Shown piece after piece: positions 45,247 to 54,152 of a stretch of DNA of 64,000 nt. Origin of the DNA: Nitrobacter sp035546855 (GTDB lineage Bacteria > Pseudomonadota > Alphaproteobacteria > Rhizobiales > Xanthobacteraceae). A model generated the notes under the pieces. The model was not told where the DNA came from, made no database searches, and was given only the letters and a program-made list of their open reading frames with translations. Each line of letters opens with the position of its first letter. Within the stretch, counting starts at the first letter, position 1. The DNA is taken from the NCBI GenBank assembly GCA_035546855.1, contig DASZVY010000004.1, positions 25,774 to 89,773 of the forward strand. The letters are read 5' to 3'. The position numbers were made by a program, and so were the translations under genes.

Positions 45247-45393
45247 ATGAGGACAAAAGAAGAACATCGGCTGAGCAACGTCAATCAGGAACTTGAAATG
45301 TCAGAAGCGGCAGAGGCCGATTCTATGTCGGAATCGGAACGGCTCGACATGGCCGTGGTTCAGGCGATTGCGGCGCATGATGGCGACCCGTGA
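45247..45393 (+). CDS. Possible small acidic protein, 48 residues
   Basis: An ATG frame of 48 codons, rich in Glu, Asp and Ser (SEAAEADSMSESERLDMAVV), between the trb operon and the defence island. A ribosome site is not clear and I know no relative. It would be the only gene in the 320-base gap 45191-45510, which otherwise shows nothing I can name. It may be chance. Confidence 0.3.
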   Translation: MRTKEEHRLSNVNQELEMSEAAEADSMSESERLDMAVVQAIAAHDGDP

Positions 45394-45510
45394 CGCACGA
45401 TCCCTGATAGCCGTCCGTGACCGGCACCCTCCAACCCGGTATTAACGGTTAAGCTGGTATTGACTGTGATCGACAATCGACGTCATCGACAGCACGATGT
45501 GGGAACGGTC

Positions 45511-46290
45511 ATGGCCGAGACGCAAATTGAATGGACTGACGCCACCTGGAATCCAGTTGCTGGCTGCTCCATCGTCAGCGCGGGCTGCACGAATTGCTAT
45601 GCCATGGAAATGGCGAGACGACTTCAGGCGATGAATGTTCCGAAATATAAAGGACTCACGCGACGCAGCGGAAAACGAACCGTTTGGAACGGCGTGGTCC
45701 GTGAAGACAAGGCCGCCTTGGACATTCCGCTGCGCTGGAAGAAGCCGCGAAAAATCTTCGTTAACTCGATGTCTGACCTGTTTCATGATCGGGTGACGGA
45801 CGCCTTCATCCTGAGAGTCTGGGCCGTCATGCGTGCCACGCCCCACCATCACTATCAGATCCTTACCAAGCGTCCGGAGCGGATGGGGGCGCTGGTTCGC
45901 TCCAAGATCGGCGAAGTTCTGCCGAACGTATGGCTCGGCACCAGTGTCGAGAGCGCCAACGTCGCGGGTCGCATCGATCATTTGCGCACCATCCCGGCTG
46001 CAATCCGTTTCATCTCATTTGAGCCGCTGATCGGTCCGGTAGGGTCAGTCGATCTTCGCGACATCCATTGGGCCATCGTCGGCGGAGAAAGCGGAAGATC
46101 GGCTCGCCCGATCCGTGAAGATTGGATCGATGAAATCTTCGATCAGTGTGCGATGCACAACACCGCGTTCTTCTTTAAGCAGTGGGGGACATGGGGGAAA
46201 GACAACAAGCGTCGTTCCAAAAAGGCCAATGGGCGCGTATATCGCGATCAGGTCTGGGACGAAATGCCGAAGGCTTCGCTCGCGCTCTGA
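45511..46290 (+). CDS. DUF5131 (phage Gp37/Gp68) family three-Cys protein
   Basis: A 259-residue protein of the phage Gp37/Gp68 family. It has Cys19, Cys26 and Cys29 (C-x6-C-x2-C in VAGCSIVSAGCTNCYAM), and the family blocks KIFVNSMSDLFHD, QILTKRPERM, VWLGTSVES, FISFEPLIGPV, AIVGGESG and FFFKQWG. The three cysteines suggest an Fe-S cluster, distantly like radical SAM enzymes, but the activity is unknown. It is followed after 39 bases by its usual partner, TcmP. The start at ATG 45511 is preferred over the open frame from 45460. Confidence 0.88.
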   Translation: MAETQIEWTDATWNPVAGCSIVSAGCTNCYAMEMARRLQAMNVPKYKGLTRRSGKRTVWNGVVREDKAALDIPLRWKKPRKIFVNSMSDLFHDRVTDAFILRVWAVMRATPHHHYQILTKRPERMGALVRSKIGEVLPNVWLGTSVESANVAGRIDHLRTIPAAIRFISFEPLIGPVGSVDLRDIHWAIVGGESGRSARPIREDWIDEIFDQCAMHNTAFFFKQWGTWGKDNKRRSKKANGRVYRDQVWDEMPKASLAL

Positions 46291-46329
46291 GAATGACGCC
46301 TCTGGATAGCAGGATTCATTCGGAGGCGA

Positions 46330-47595
46330 ATGTCGAAAAAGCCGTATTCATGGGTCGCAGGCGCGGTTCTTGAGGAGCACTCAAGACGCAAGCACAAGGT
46401 CATCGCCGAATACGTCGCGCGATATCTGACCGTGCGCTGCCAGCTTCCTCAACAGTCCCGGTTTCGTCTTGCCATTGTCGATGGTTTTGCAGGCGGCGGC
46501 CAATACAAGTGCGGCAGTCCCGGGTCTCCGCTGATCTTTATAAACGAGCTTCGTGTCGCGACGGAGCAATTCAACATCAAGCGTCAGGCCGAGGGGATGT
46601 CGCCGCTCGACATCGAATGCCTGCTCATCCTGAACGACTTCGACAAAGAGACTGTCGAGCTGCTGAAAACGAATGCCGCTTCGCTCATCGCCGAAATCAA
46701 GGAGAACGTGCCGAAGCTTCACCTTCGCGTCGAGTATCGGAATGAGAAGTTCGACGAACTCTATCCCGAGGTGAAGCAACTGCTCGAGCGCGGCAGCTAT
46801 CACAACGTCCTCTTCAATCTGGATCAATGCGGAACAGGCAGCGTCGAAATCAACACGATCGGCGACATCGTCGCGTCGTTCACGTCGGTTGAAATCTTCT
46901 ACACATTCGGCATCCAGACGTTGCTGACGTTCCTGCATCAGACGGACCGGGGCGCGCTGGCCAGGCAGCTTGCGCCGTTTGGCGTCAGTCCGGATGATCT
47001 ATCGCAACTCGATGGTTTGATGACCAAGGACGCTTGGCTTGGCGCAGCGGAACGCATCGTGTTCGAGTCGTTTCGGCGCTGCGCGAACTACGTCAGTCCA
47101 TTTTCCATCCACAATCCGGACGGATGGCGTTATTGGCTTATCCACTTCGCAAATTCGGTTCGTGCGCGTCAGGAATACAACAATATCCTGCATCAAAACA
47201 GCAGCGCCCAGGCACATTTTGGCCGGTCCGGTTTGCACATGCTGTCTTACGACCCGAGTGAAGCCGACAGCATGCTCTACATGTTCGATGCGGCGGGAAG
47301 GGCGGAAGCAAAAAAGCAGCTTCACGATGATATTCCGCGGTTCATCACAAATTACGGCGATGCAATTCCGGTCGGTGAGTTTTACGCCAGCATCTACAAC
47401 GCGACCCCGGCTCACATGCACGACATCAACTCAGCGATCATCGAGAATCCGGACCTCGAGGTTATCACCGAACAAGGCGGCGGGGAGCGCCGCAAAGCCA
47501 ACATGATCAAGACCAGCGACATCCTGCGCTTGAAACAGCAGCGCAGTTTCTTTCCGTTTTTCTTTGAAAATCAAAGCAGGGTAGCGAAGAAATGA
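46330..47595 (+). CDS. Three-Cys-motif partner protein TcmP
   Basis: A 421-residue protein beginning with KHKVIAEYVARYL and the block IVDGFAGGGQYKCGSPGSPL at about 49-68, diagnostic of TcmP. The DGFAGGG loop resembles motif I of class I methyltransferases, so nucleotide or SAM binding is possible. The C-terminal part is less conserved. TcmP is named from its habit of sitting beside the three-Cys DUF5131 protein, as here. GGAGGCG lies just before the ATG. The biological role of the pair is unknown; the location beside SPARSA suggests defence. Confidence 0.88.
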   Translation: MSKKPYSWVAGAVLEEHSRRKHKVIAEYVARYLTVRCQLPQQSRFRLAIVDGFAGGGQYKCGSPGSPLIFINELRVATEQFNIKRQAEGMSPLDIECLLILNDFDKETVELLKTNAASLIAEIKENVPKLHLRVEYRNEKFDELYPEVKQLLERGSYHNVLFNLDQCGTGSVEINTIGDIVASFTSVEIFYTFGIQTLLTFLHQTDRGALARQLAPFGVSPDDLSQLDGLMTKDAWLGAAERIVFESFRRCANYVSPFSIHNPDGWRYWLIHFANSVRARQEYNNILHQNSSAQAHFGRSGLHMLSYDPSEADSMLYMFDAAGRAEAKKQLHDDIPRFITNYGDAIPVGEFYASIYNATPAHMHDINSAIIENPDLEVITEQGGGERRKANMIKTSDILRLKQQRSFFPFFFENQSRVAKK

Positions 47596-47632
47596 CGCAC
47601 GCCATCGTGGTCGCATAACGATTGGTGCCCGA

Positions 47633-48415
47633 ATGGCGGATCATCGGAATACGCTCGCCCTTGTCGCAGCCGCTGCCACCCTGGCGCTTGTATTGGGGTT
47701 TGCCTATGGCGCCACCTTCAATGGTGGTTGCGAGCAGATCAAGGATGCTCAATGTGGTTGTCTCGAATGGTGGTTTTCCCGCTACCAGACGTTGATCGCC
47801 ATGTTTGGCGCGATTTTCGTTGCTTGGCTTAGCGTCCAGCCTGTTCTGAAGCAGCTCAAGCTGTCCTCGGTGCAGACCGCTGTCGCTTTGCAACAGGTTC
47901 ACGCAGATCGTGAAAAACGGCTGGAGAACTGGCTCAAGCCAGAATTGGCCGCGCTGGAAAAACTGTCCGAAGACCTGGCGCGTGGCTATTATGAACGTGA
48001 GGATGACCATGGGGTGCTTCCTCACTGGGTATGGGATATGAACCAAACGGTCGACAGCACCCGCGGCCGTTTAATTCGGCGGCAGGACAGAAACTTCGGG
48101 CCTGCGGAGATAACAGCCGCCCGTCAAAACCTCATCGACATTCTCGGGCGGCTCACCAAGTGCATGTCAGACTACAATGGGTCTGTCTACGCTGACGATC
48201 CGGAGTACGATTTCTCCGACGACGACCGGGCGAAGATTGACGCAGCCGAGACCAAAGCGCGGGAATATCTGCCGACCCGAATTGACGAGGCGTCAGTGGC
48301 GATCAAGAAATTCGCTGAAGCTGTGGCAGCGGACCTTCGGGAGTTGCGTTTGAAGCGTCGGCTCTATGATCAGATGGTGGCGAGCGCCAACCTTCCGGCG
48401 GAGAAGTTGGAATAA
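47633..48415 (+). CDS. Membrane protein of unknown function with coiled-coil C-terminus
   Basis: A 260-residue protein. Two membrane helices lie near residues 8-26 (LALVAAAATLALVLGFAYG) and 52-70 (TLIAMFGAIFVAWLSVQPVL), with a short loop holding Cys33, Cys41 and Cys43. The remaining 190 residues are charged and helical, with likely coiled coils around 75-115 and 205-245. No family is recognised. It starts 37 bases after tcmP, in the same direction, so it may be a third part of that module, for instance a membrane effector, which is a guess. Confidence 0.6.
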   Translation: MADHRNTLALVAAAATLALVLGFAYGATFNGGCEQIKDAQCGCLEWWFSRYQTLIAMFGAIFVAWLSVQPVLKQLKLSSVQTAVALQQVHADREKRLENWLKPELAALEKLSEDLARGYYEREDDHGVLPHWVWDMNQTVDSTRGRLIRRQDRNFGPAEITAARQNLIDILGRLTKCMSDYNGSVYADDPEYDFSDDDRAKIDAAETKAREYLPTRIDEASVAIKKFAEAVAADLRELRLKRRLYDQMVASANLPAEKLE

Positions 48416-48509
48416 GGCGTCTGGGATCGCGTGAGACAACCGGCGATACGGATTCTTATCCGCGACGCGAATCAAACATGCGAGAGCTGTTCTCGCGAGG
48501 ATTTCTGAA

Positions 48510-49571
48510 ATGGCCGCTGATCGCCCCCGCCGGGTTTTCCTTGATGCGAACGTCGTGATCCGGGCCGGCAAGCCGCCCGGCGGTCCGCTGATCCCGCGGG
48601 TCGCTGATCTGGTAGACGCCGGCTATATCAAGGTTGTCACGACCGATCTTACAAAAATAGAGATCGCAAAAAACCATGGGGCTAACGATTTCGAGGTCAT
48701 CGGCGACCTGACCAGGAGACGAGTCCGCGACCTGGCTGATGAGATTCTCGCCGTTAAACTCCCGGAGATTTCTCCGGTTGAACTGCAGCAAAGACTGATC
48801 GAGAAGTATCATGCTGCGGTGGAGCAGATGTTCAGCTCGCTGCGAGCGGAGACGCTTTCGATCGATAGTGTGAAGCCGTCCGTCGTATTCGACGCATACG
48901 CGCGCAGGACCGGCCTGTTTGGCGACGACGCCAAGAAGGATCAATTTCCAGATGCCTTCATCTTCGAAGCCCTAAAAGCGACTGTCACGAAAAGCGATCC
49001 GCTGACGATCGTCTCGGACGACAAGGACTTTGCGGCGGTCATCAAGAACGCTGAGCATATCACCGGGCTGAGATCGATCGCGGATCTCTTCGCCAAGCTC
49101 GGGCTGACAATCGAAGCGGCCCCGGACGTCAACGATTTTGTGGATGACAATCGCGATGCGATCGTCGGGGTCGTTCATGAAGAACTCAATCAGTGGGGAT
49201 TGCAGGTCAGCGATGTTGACGATGCAGAAATCGACGAAGCGGACGTGGAAAATGTGAACTTTCTCGACTTCAGGACATTTCGGACGATCGGCCCAGGCAA
49301 GGAGATTCTCGTCGTCGGGCGCATCGAGATGGACGTCAAAGTCTCCTACCACCATCCCGATTGGGACACCGCCACTTACGACAGCGAAGACAAGGTACTG
49401 CTGCCGCACCACACGGTGGAAGGCGAGAAGAACATAGATGTAGAAGCCAATTTTAGTATGACCCTGACCGTCGACAAGCACGGCAAGCCGACATCGGTTG
49501 CTGAGTTCTCGTTCGACGACGATGATTTCGTCTGGGTCGCGATCGGGCCAAACGACTTCGACTACAAATAG
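48510..49571 (+). CDS. PIN-domain (DUF4935-type) nuclease with C-terminal domain of unknown function
   Basis: A 353-residue protein. Residues 8-190 form a PIN-like domain: Asp12 in FLDANVVIRAG, Glu in LTKIEIAKNHG near 49-51, Asp in DQFPDAFIFEALK near 146, and Asp in IVSDDKDFAAV near 170. These are the acidic residues of a metal-dependent RNase. The C-terminal 160 residues are acidic, with predicted beta strands (RIEMDVKVSYHHPDWD and EANFSMTLTVDKHGKP), and resemble no domain I know. It has no antitoxin neighbour. It may be a stand-alone defence RNase or part of the cassette upstream, 94 bases away. Confidence 0.7.
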   Translation: MAADRPRRVFLDANVVIRAGKPPGGPLIPRVADLVDAGYIKVVTTDLTKIEIAKNHGANDFEVIGDLTRRRVRDLADEILAVKLPEISPVELQQRLIEKYHAAVEQMFSSLRAETLSIDSVKPSVVFDAYARRTGLFGDDAKKDQFPDAFIFEALKATVTKSDPLTIVSDDKDFAAVIKNAEHITGLRSIADLFAKLGLTIEAAPDVNDFVDDNRDAIVGVVHEELNQWGLQVSDVDDAEIDEADVENVNFLDFRTFRTIGPGKEILVVGRIEMDVKVSYHHPDWDTATYDSEDKVLLPHHTVEGEKNIDVEANFSMTLTVDKHGKPTSVAEFSFDDDDFVWVAIGPNDFDYK

Positions 49572-49594
49572 GTGTTTCGCGGCTCGTGAAATGG

Positions 49595-50206
49595 TTAGAT
49601 TTCGCGCGGTGCGTACACGTTGTCCGGGTAGGGAAGCCTTTCGTTGACACGCCGTAGGAGCACAAGATAGCCCCGCATAGCCAGTTGGAGTTCGGCGCCA
49701 TCACCCAGGGGCTTGTCTTTGAAGGCGTGAATGGTGTTGCGCCGCTCCTGCACCAGATCAACGAGGGCATTCCCGTCAGCGCCGATGAGGTCATGCTCTT
49801 TCACGAAGATCTTCAGAGGCTGGAGCGTAAGTCCGTCAGGACTGAAAGCCTTTTGCTTTTTGTGATCGAACGCATTTGCCTTCTTGAGCACGTCCAGGTC
49901 GGCTTTGTAGTCCATGTAAAACACCGACAGGAGGAGTTTTAGCGTTCCTTCGAGCAGACTGCCGAGGTTCGACTAGGCGAGAATGAGTTCTCCGTCCGAC
50001 AGCGCAGTGGAGGGTTCACGTAGCCACAAACGCAATGTCTTTGACAGCGACGCCTGCCAGTCGAGGCGGCTCTTGGTCAGCAGGCCCGCGGCTTCAACAG
50101 GCGCCCAGCCGTTGCTTGCTGCCCAAAAGGTCGCCAAGCCGCTGTTCAGTTTTTCGATCCGGGAAACGACGTCCTCGATTGTCATGCGTGACTTATCCGT
50201 CGCCAA
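49595..50206 (-). pseudogene. Hypothetical protein gene interrupted by one in-frame TAG
   Basis: Two minus-strand frames in the same phase flank a single TAG at 49973-49975. The first half runs from MATDKSRMTIEDVVSRIEKL to DGELILA. The second continues SNLGSLLEGTLKLLLSVFYM and on to YPDNVYAPREI. Read through, they give a single protein of about 203 residues with smooth helical character. A TGG-to-TAG change in an ILAW-type helix would explain it. I know no named family. It lies between the PIN gene and the SPARSA genes, opposite in direction to both. It is probably inactivated unless the stop is read through or is a sequencing error. Confidence 0.7.
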
Positions 50207-50402
50207 GCCGAATCGGCCAGCCGTCGATTGGCAGGCCAGAGCTTTACGATCTGACGCAGCCCTCAGGCAACTCGGGGTTCAGAGGGCACGTCGTCAATTG
50301 GGGCTTATTGCGGCGCAGCATAAGTGCCGCACGTACGGTCCGACAACCCAGCGGGAGGCGAGATTCAGTGCATCCGCGAGTTCGTGAAACTAGAATGTTC
50401 GC

Positions 50403-52145
50403 GTGATAATCGATTCGATCTATCCCACCGTAGCTACGGACGATTTTGCGCGTCGCTTCTCGCAGCGCGGCGGAAATCTCATGTGGCTGCTCGGGGCTGG
50501 CGCTTCGGCGGCCGCCGGCATTCCGACGGCGTGGGACATGATTTGGGAATTCAAGCAGCAACTTTACGTCAGCCAGCGCCGCGTTTCTCCGAAACAGGTC
50601 GCCGACCTCGCCAATCCGGCCGTCCGACGTGAACTGCAATCGTTCATCAACGACCTTGGCAGCTTACCCGCGCTCGGTTCGCCCGACGAGTACGCGGCGC
50701 TCTTCGAGTCCGTCTATCCAAGCGAGGCAGACCGTCGCACGTACATCGCTGCAAAGATCAGCGGCGCGAAGCCCTCCTACGGGCACATTGCGTTGGCGAC
50801 ACTGATGAAAGGTGCGCGTTGTCGTTTAGTCTGGACCAGCAACTTCGACCCTCTAGTCGCCGACGGCTGCGCGAAGGTTTATGGCGGGACCGGCCAGTTG
50901 ACCACTGTGGCGATAGAGACCGGCAGTCTCGGACGGAACGCCATCGACGAAGGGCGCTGGCCCGTCGAGGTCAAGCTTCATGGCGACTTCCGATCGCGCC
51001 GGCTCAAGAATACCGGAGATGAGCTGCGCGAACAGGATGCGAAACTCAGAACCCTGCTGATCGATAGCTGCAGCCGGTGGGGACTTGTCGTGGCCGGCTA
51101 CAGCGGTCGCGATGAGTCGGTCATGGACACGCTCGAAGCGGCGCTAGAACGTGATGCCTCCTTTCCCGCCGGTCTCTTCTGGCTCCATCGCGGCGAGGAT
51201 CCGCCCTTGCTGCGCGTCCAACGGCTTCTTGCCGCCGCCGCACGTAAGGAAATCGACTGCGGTCTCGTGCCGATAGAGAACTTCGATGAAACGTTGCGCG
51301 ATCTTATGCGGCTCGTGCCGGACCTAGACACGACAGTGTTGGATGAGATCGCAACCGAACGGCGGGTTTGGTCCCCAGCCCCGCGCCCGACCGGGAATCG
51401 GGGCTACCCGGTCGTCCGTCTCAACGCGCTCGAACTGACAGGGATGCCGAGCGTGTGCCGCCGCGCCGTCTGCGACGCCGGCGGCGTGGCGGAAATCAAG
51501 TCGGCAATCGAAGCGTCGGGCCTGCCGGTCATTGGCACCCGTTCGAAAGCAGGCGTGCTGGCCTTCGGTGCTGACGCCGATATCAGAGCAGTCCTTTCCG
51601 CATATGAGATCGAAAGCTTCGATCTGCATTCAATTGAAACCCGGCGGCTGCGTTACGATAGTCACGAACGGGGCCTTCTCCGCGAAGCACTGACCCGAGC
51701 TCTCACCCGCGAACATCGGATGATCGCTGCCCGTCGCAGAGGCGCCGACCTGTTGACGCCGACCTCCGTTGATGACGAAAAATGGGCGCCGCTGAGGAAG
51801 CTGACCGGAAGTCTAGGTGGATTGGTGCCGAAGCAACCCGAACTAAAATGGAAAGAAGGCGTGGGGATCAGGCTGGATTGGGTGGATGAGCGGCTTTGGC
51901 TTCTGCTCGAGCCGCGCACCGTATTCGAAGGACTTACAAGGGAGAACAGGGCCGCCGCCACCGATTTCGCGCGCGAACGGATTGTGAGACGCTACAATCC
52001 TGCGCTCAATGCCTTGCTCGAGTTTTGGTCGATGCTGTTCGCGTCCCCGCAGCGCGACCTTCCGGCGCTTGGAATCAGCACTGGTGTGAATGCGGCCTTC
52101 AGGCTGGGCGATGTCACAGCTTTCTCGGGGAGAGCCCGAGCATGA
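50403..52145 (+). CDS. SIR2-APAZ protein, NADase effector of a SPARSA short-Argonaute system
   Basis: A 580-residue protein. The SIR2 domain covers about 25-290: LLGAGASAAAGIPTAW near 29-44, TSNFD at 145-149, KLHGDF at 191-196 and GYSGRDES at 232-239. The rest, from about 330 to the end, is an APAZ region that replaces the missing N and PAZ parts of short Argonautes. In characterised SPARSA systems the SIR2 domain destroys NAD+ when guide-loaded Argonaute finds invading plasmid DNA, killing or arresting the cell. The start is GTG at 50403. Its stop overlaps the Argonaute gene (ATGA), matching the two-gene SPARSA operon. Confidence 0.88.
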   Translation: MIIDSIYPTVATDDFARRFSQRGGNLMWLLGAGASAAAGIPTAWDMIWEFKQQLYVSQRRVSPKQVADLANPAVRRELQSFINDLGSLPALGSPDEYAALFESVYPSEADRRTYIAAKISGAKPSYGHIALATLMKGARCRLVWTSNFDPLVADGCAKVYGGTGQLTTVAIETGSLGRNAIDEGRWPVEVKLHGDFRSRRLKNTGDELREQDAKLRTLLIDSCSRWGLVVAGYSGRDESVMDTLEAALERDASFPAGLFWLHRGEDPPLLRVQRLLAAAARKEIDCGLVPIENFDETLRDLMRLVPDLDTTVLDEIATERRVWSPAPRPTGNRGYPVVRLNALELTGMPSVCRRAVCDAGGVAEIKSAIEASGLPVIGTRSKAGVLAFGADADIRAVLSAYEIESFDLHSIETRRLRYDSHERGLLREALTRALTREHRMIAARRRGADLLTPTSVDDEKWAPLRKLTGSLGGLVPKQPELKWKEGVGIRLDWVDERLWLLLEPRTVFEGLTRENRAAATDFARERIVRRYNPALNALLEFWSMLFASPQRDLPALGISTGVNAAFRLGDVTAFSGRARA

Positions 52146-53560
52146 GCAGCGAGATATCGCCTCATTTGTTTTTTCCCGAAGCCAAGCTCGCGTTTCATCC
52201 AGACCGCGCGTCGGACGTGGATCTCCATCCTTTGCGTGGACTGCTGCGGTTCGGGCCCTATTCATCCGGTCTTGTTCCGGATCCCATCCGGATCGCGACG
52301 ATCGCACCGGCACGGCAGGGAAACCGACTCTACGGCTTCATGAAGGAACTGGCGTTCCAGTACAAGCCGACGGAGCGCAAGGACTACCTGCCTCCCTGGC
52401 CCGGTTTCCGCAAAGCGTTCAATCTCGACATGCGGGGCGCGGTCAAGGATTGCCATATAGAGCTGGACGACCGGCTCGATGGCGAAATGAAGGACTCAGT
52501 CACCCCCCATGTCGTGCTGGCGGACCGCTTGCTTCGCGCGATCCGATCGTTGGAGGCTCGCCGCGACGCGTTCGACATTGTCTTCATCTACATCCCGCAA
52601 AGCTGGGCAGCCGGGTTCACGGGAGCAGACGGCGACGACTTCGATCTCCATGACCACCTGAAGGCCGCTACCGCAGCGCGACGCATTCCAATCCAACTCG
52701 TCCGTGAAGACCGCGCGCTCGCCTATCCGGACCGTGCGAGCGTCATGTGGCGGATCGGCCTAGCGATTTACGCGAAGGCTGGCGGCATTCCCTGGAAACT
52801 CGCAGATTCGGATCCTGAGGCCGCCTACATCGGTCTCTCTTATGCGCTGCGTCCGACCGAGTCAGACCGGCCACGCTTTGTCACCTGCTGTAGCCAAGTG
52901 TTCGATGCGGAAGGGGCGGGTCTTGAGTTCGTCGCCTACGATGCCCATGAAATCGATGTCCAGCGGGACAATCCGTTCATGTCCCGGACGGAGATGTTCC
53001 GCGTGATGGGCCGATCGCTAGATCTCTACCGACGTCGGCACTCGGGTCGCTCTCCCCGGAGAGTGACGGTACACAAGACGACAGAATTCAAGAAGGACGA
53101 GATCGACGGCTGCATGGAAGCGCTGCATCTGTGCGAAGCGGTCGATCTCGTGCAGGTCGTGGAGGACGTCGGCTGGAGAGGTGTTCGCATCGATCGCGAC
53201 CGCCAAAGCGGCAAAGGGAAGCCAACGGGTTATCCGGTCGATCGTGGTACCCTGATCCCGCTCGGAGACCGCGAGTGTCTGCTGTGGATGCATGGCGATG
53301 TAAAAGGCGTCGCGGAGCGCTCGTATTACCAAGGCGGCCGCAGCACGCCTCGTCCGATTCGACTGGTCCGTCATGCAGGGCACGGCTCGTGGAACGAAAC
53401 CGCCCGGTCAGCTCTCGCGCTCGCGAAGATGGATTGGAACAACGACGCACTGTACGACATGCTGCCGGTGACCATGGCATACGCAAAAACGCTCGCGCGC
53501 GTTGTCAAACGAATGGACGGATTGGGCTCCGCTCCCTATCAATTTCGTTTCTTCATGTGA
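52142..53560 (+). CDS. Short prokaryotic Argonaute (MID-PIWI), SPARSA guide-binding subunit
   Basis: A 472-residue short pAgo with only MID and PIWI domains. The MID region includes DIVFIYIPQSWAAGF near 145-159, and the hallmark GLAIYAKAGGIPWKL is at 206-220. The slicer residues are gone: where active PIWI has an Asp in the GxD strand, this one reads GLSYA (Ser233), and the RDG-type block reads HKTTEF at 311-316. Catalytic loss is normal in short pAgos, which use guide RNA to detect DNA and signal to the SIR2-APAZ partner. The length fits the family. Confidence 0.88.
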   Translation: MSSEISPHLFFPEAKLAFHPDRASDVDLHPLRGLLRFGPYSSGLVPDPIRIATIAPARQGNRLYGFMKELAFQYKPTERKDYLPPWPGFRKAFNLDMRGAVKDCHIELDDRLDGEMKDSVTPHVVLADRLLRAIRSLEARRDAFDIVFIYIPQSWAAGFTGADGDDFDLHDHLKAATAARRIPIQLVREDRALAYPDRASVMWRIGLAIYAKAGGIPWKLADSDPEAAYIGLSYALRPTESDRPRFVTCCSQVFDAEGAGLEFVAYDAHEIDVQRDNPFMSRTEMFRVMGRSLDLYRRRHSGRSPRRVTVHKTTEFKKDEIDGCMEALHLCEAVDLVQVVEDVGWRGVRIDRDRQSGKGKPTGYPVDRGTLIPLGDRECLLWMHGDVKGVAERSYYQGGRSTPRPIRLVRHAGHGSWNETARSALALAKMDWNNDALYDMLPVTMAYAKTLARVVKRMDGLGSAPYQFRFFM

Positions 53561-53636
53561 CGTCGACTGGCCAACCGCGAGCCAGAATAATGATCCGAGT
53601 CAATTAGTTCCCGATATACAACAAGTGGATATTTCT

Positions 53637-54077
53637 GTGACAACATCTCTTGACGGAGAAATTCGCGACGGTCGCCATCATATGCAGGTCCGCGTCTATT
53701 TCGAAGATACGGACGCCGGCCAGATTGTTTATCACGCCAATTTCTTGCGCTTCATGGAACGGGGAAGAACGAATTACCTGCGTCTGCTCGGGACCAATCA
53801 GCGGGAGCTACTCAAAGAAGCGCACGACGATGCGCCAAGCTTCGCCTTCGTTGTCCGTTCAATGACAATCGATTTCCTAAAACCAGCGGCCTTGGACGAC
53901 TTGCTTGATGTCATCACAATCCCCGCAGAGGTCAAGGGCGCATCGATTACCCTGCTGCAGGAATGTCGACGCGGAGACGATCTTTTGGTCGCGGCCCGCG
54001 TGCGGGTAGCATTTATCTCAGGCGGAAGGGCGCAACGGATCCCGAAGGCGCTACGGCTCGCTATGGAAGGAGCGTAG
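53637..54077 (+). CDS. Acyl-CoA thioesterase, YbgC/4-hydroxybenzoyl-CoA type (intact copy)
   Basis: A 146-residue hot-dog-fold thioesterase. The catalytic Asp is in YFEDTDAGQIVYHANFLRF near residues 21-39, followed by FMERGRTNYLRLLG. The start is taken as GTG 53637; the frame is open 45 codons further upstream but that part has no match. It hydrolyses a small acyl-CoA; the natural substrate is unclear. A 5'-truncated relative lies only 76 bases downstream, so this copy probably came with the ICE and replaces the disrupted host gene. Confidence 0.85.
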   Translation: MTTSLDGEIRDGRHHMQVRVYFEDTDAGQIVYHANFLRFMERGRTNYLRLLGTNQRELLKEAHDDAPSFAFVVRSMTIDFLKPAALDDLLDVITIPAEVKGASITLLQECRRGDDLLVAARVRVAFISGGRAQRIPKALRLAMEGA

Positions 54078-54089
54078 AGAATCTACGCT
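54071..54089 (+). terminator. Hairpin overlapping the thioesterase stop
   Basis: AGCGTAGA (54071-54078) and TCTACGCT (54082-54089) pair perfectly around GAA, giving an eight-base stem over the stop codon and followed by TTGTT. It could end transcription at the right edge of the ICE, though the T-run is weak. Confidence 0.45.
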
Positions 54090-54152
54090 TGTTCACGCTA
54101 TAGCCCTCCAGCGCCCCAATGGAATCAAGCCGCTGTGTTGCGATGTTGGCAA

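Noticed and set aside
45511..46290. DUF5131 protein as a standard radical SAM enzyme
   Set aside because: The spacing is C-x6-C-x2-C, not CxxxCxxC, so only a distant relation can be suggested.
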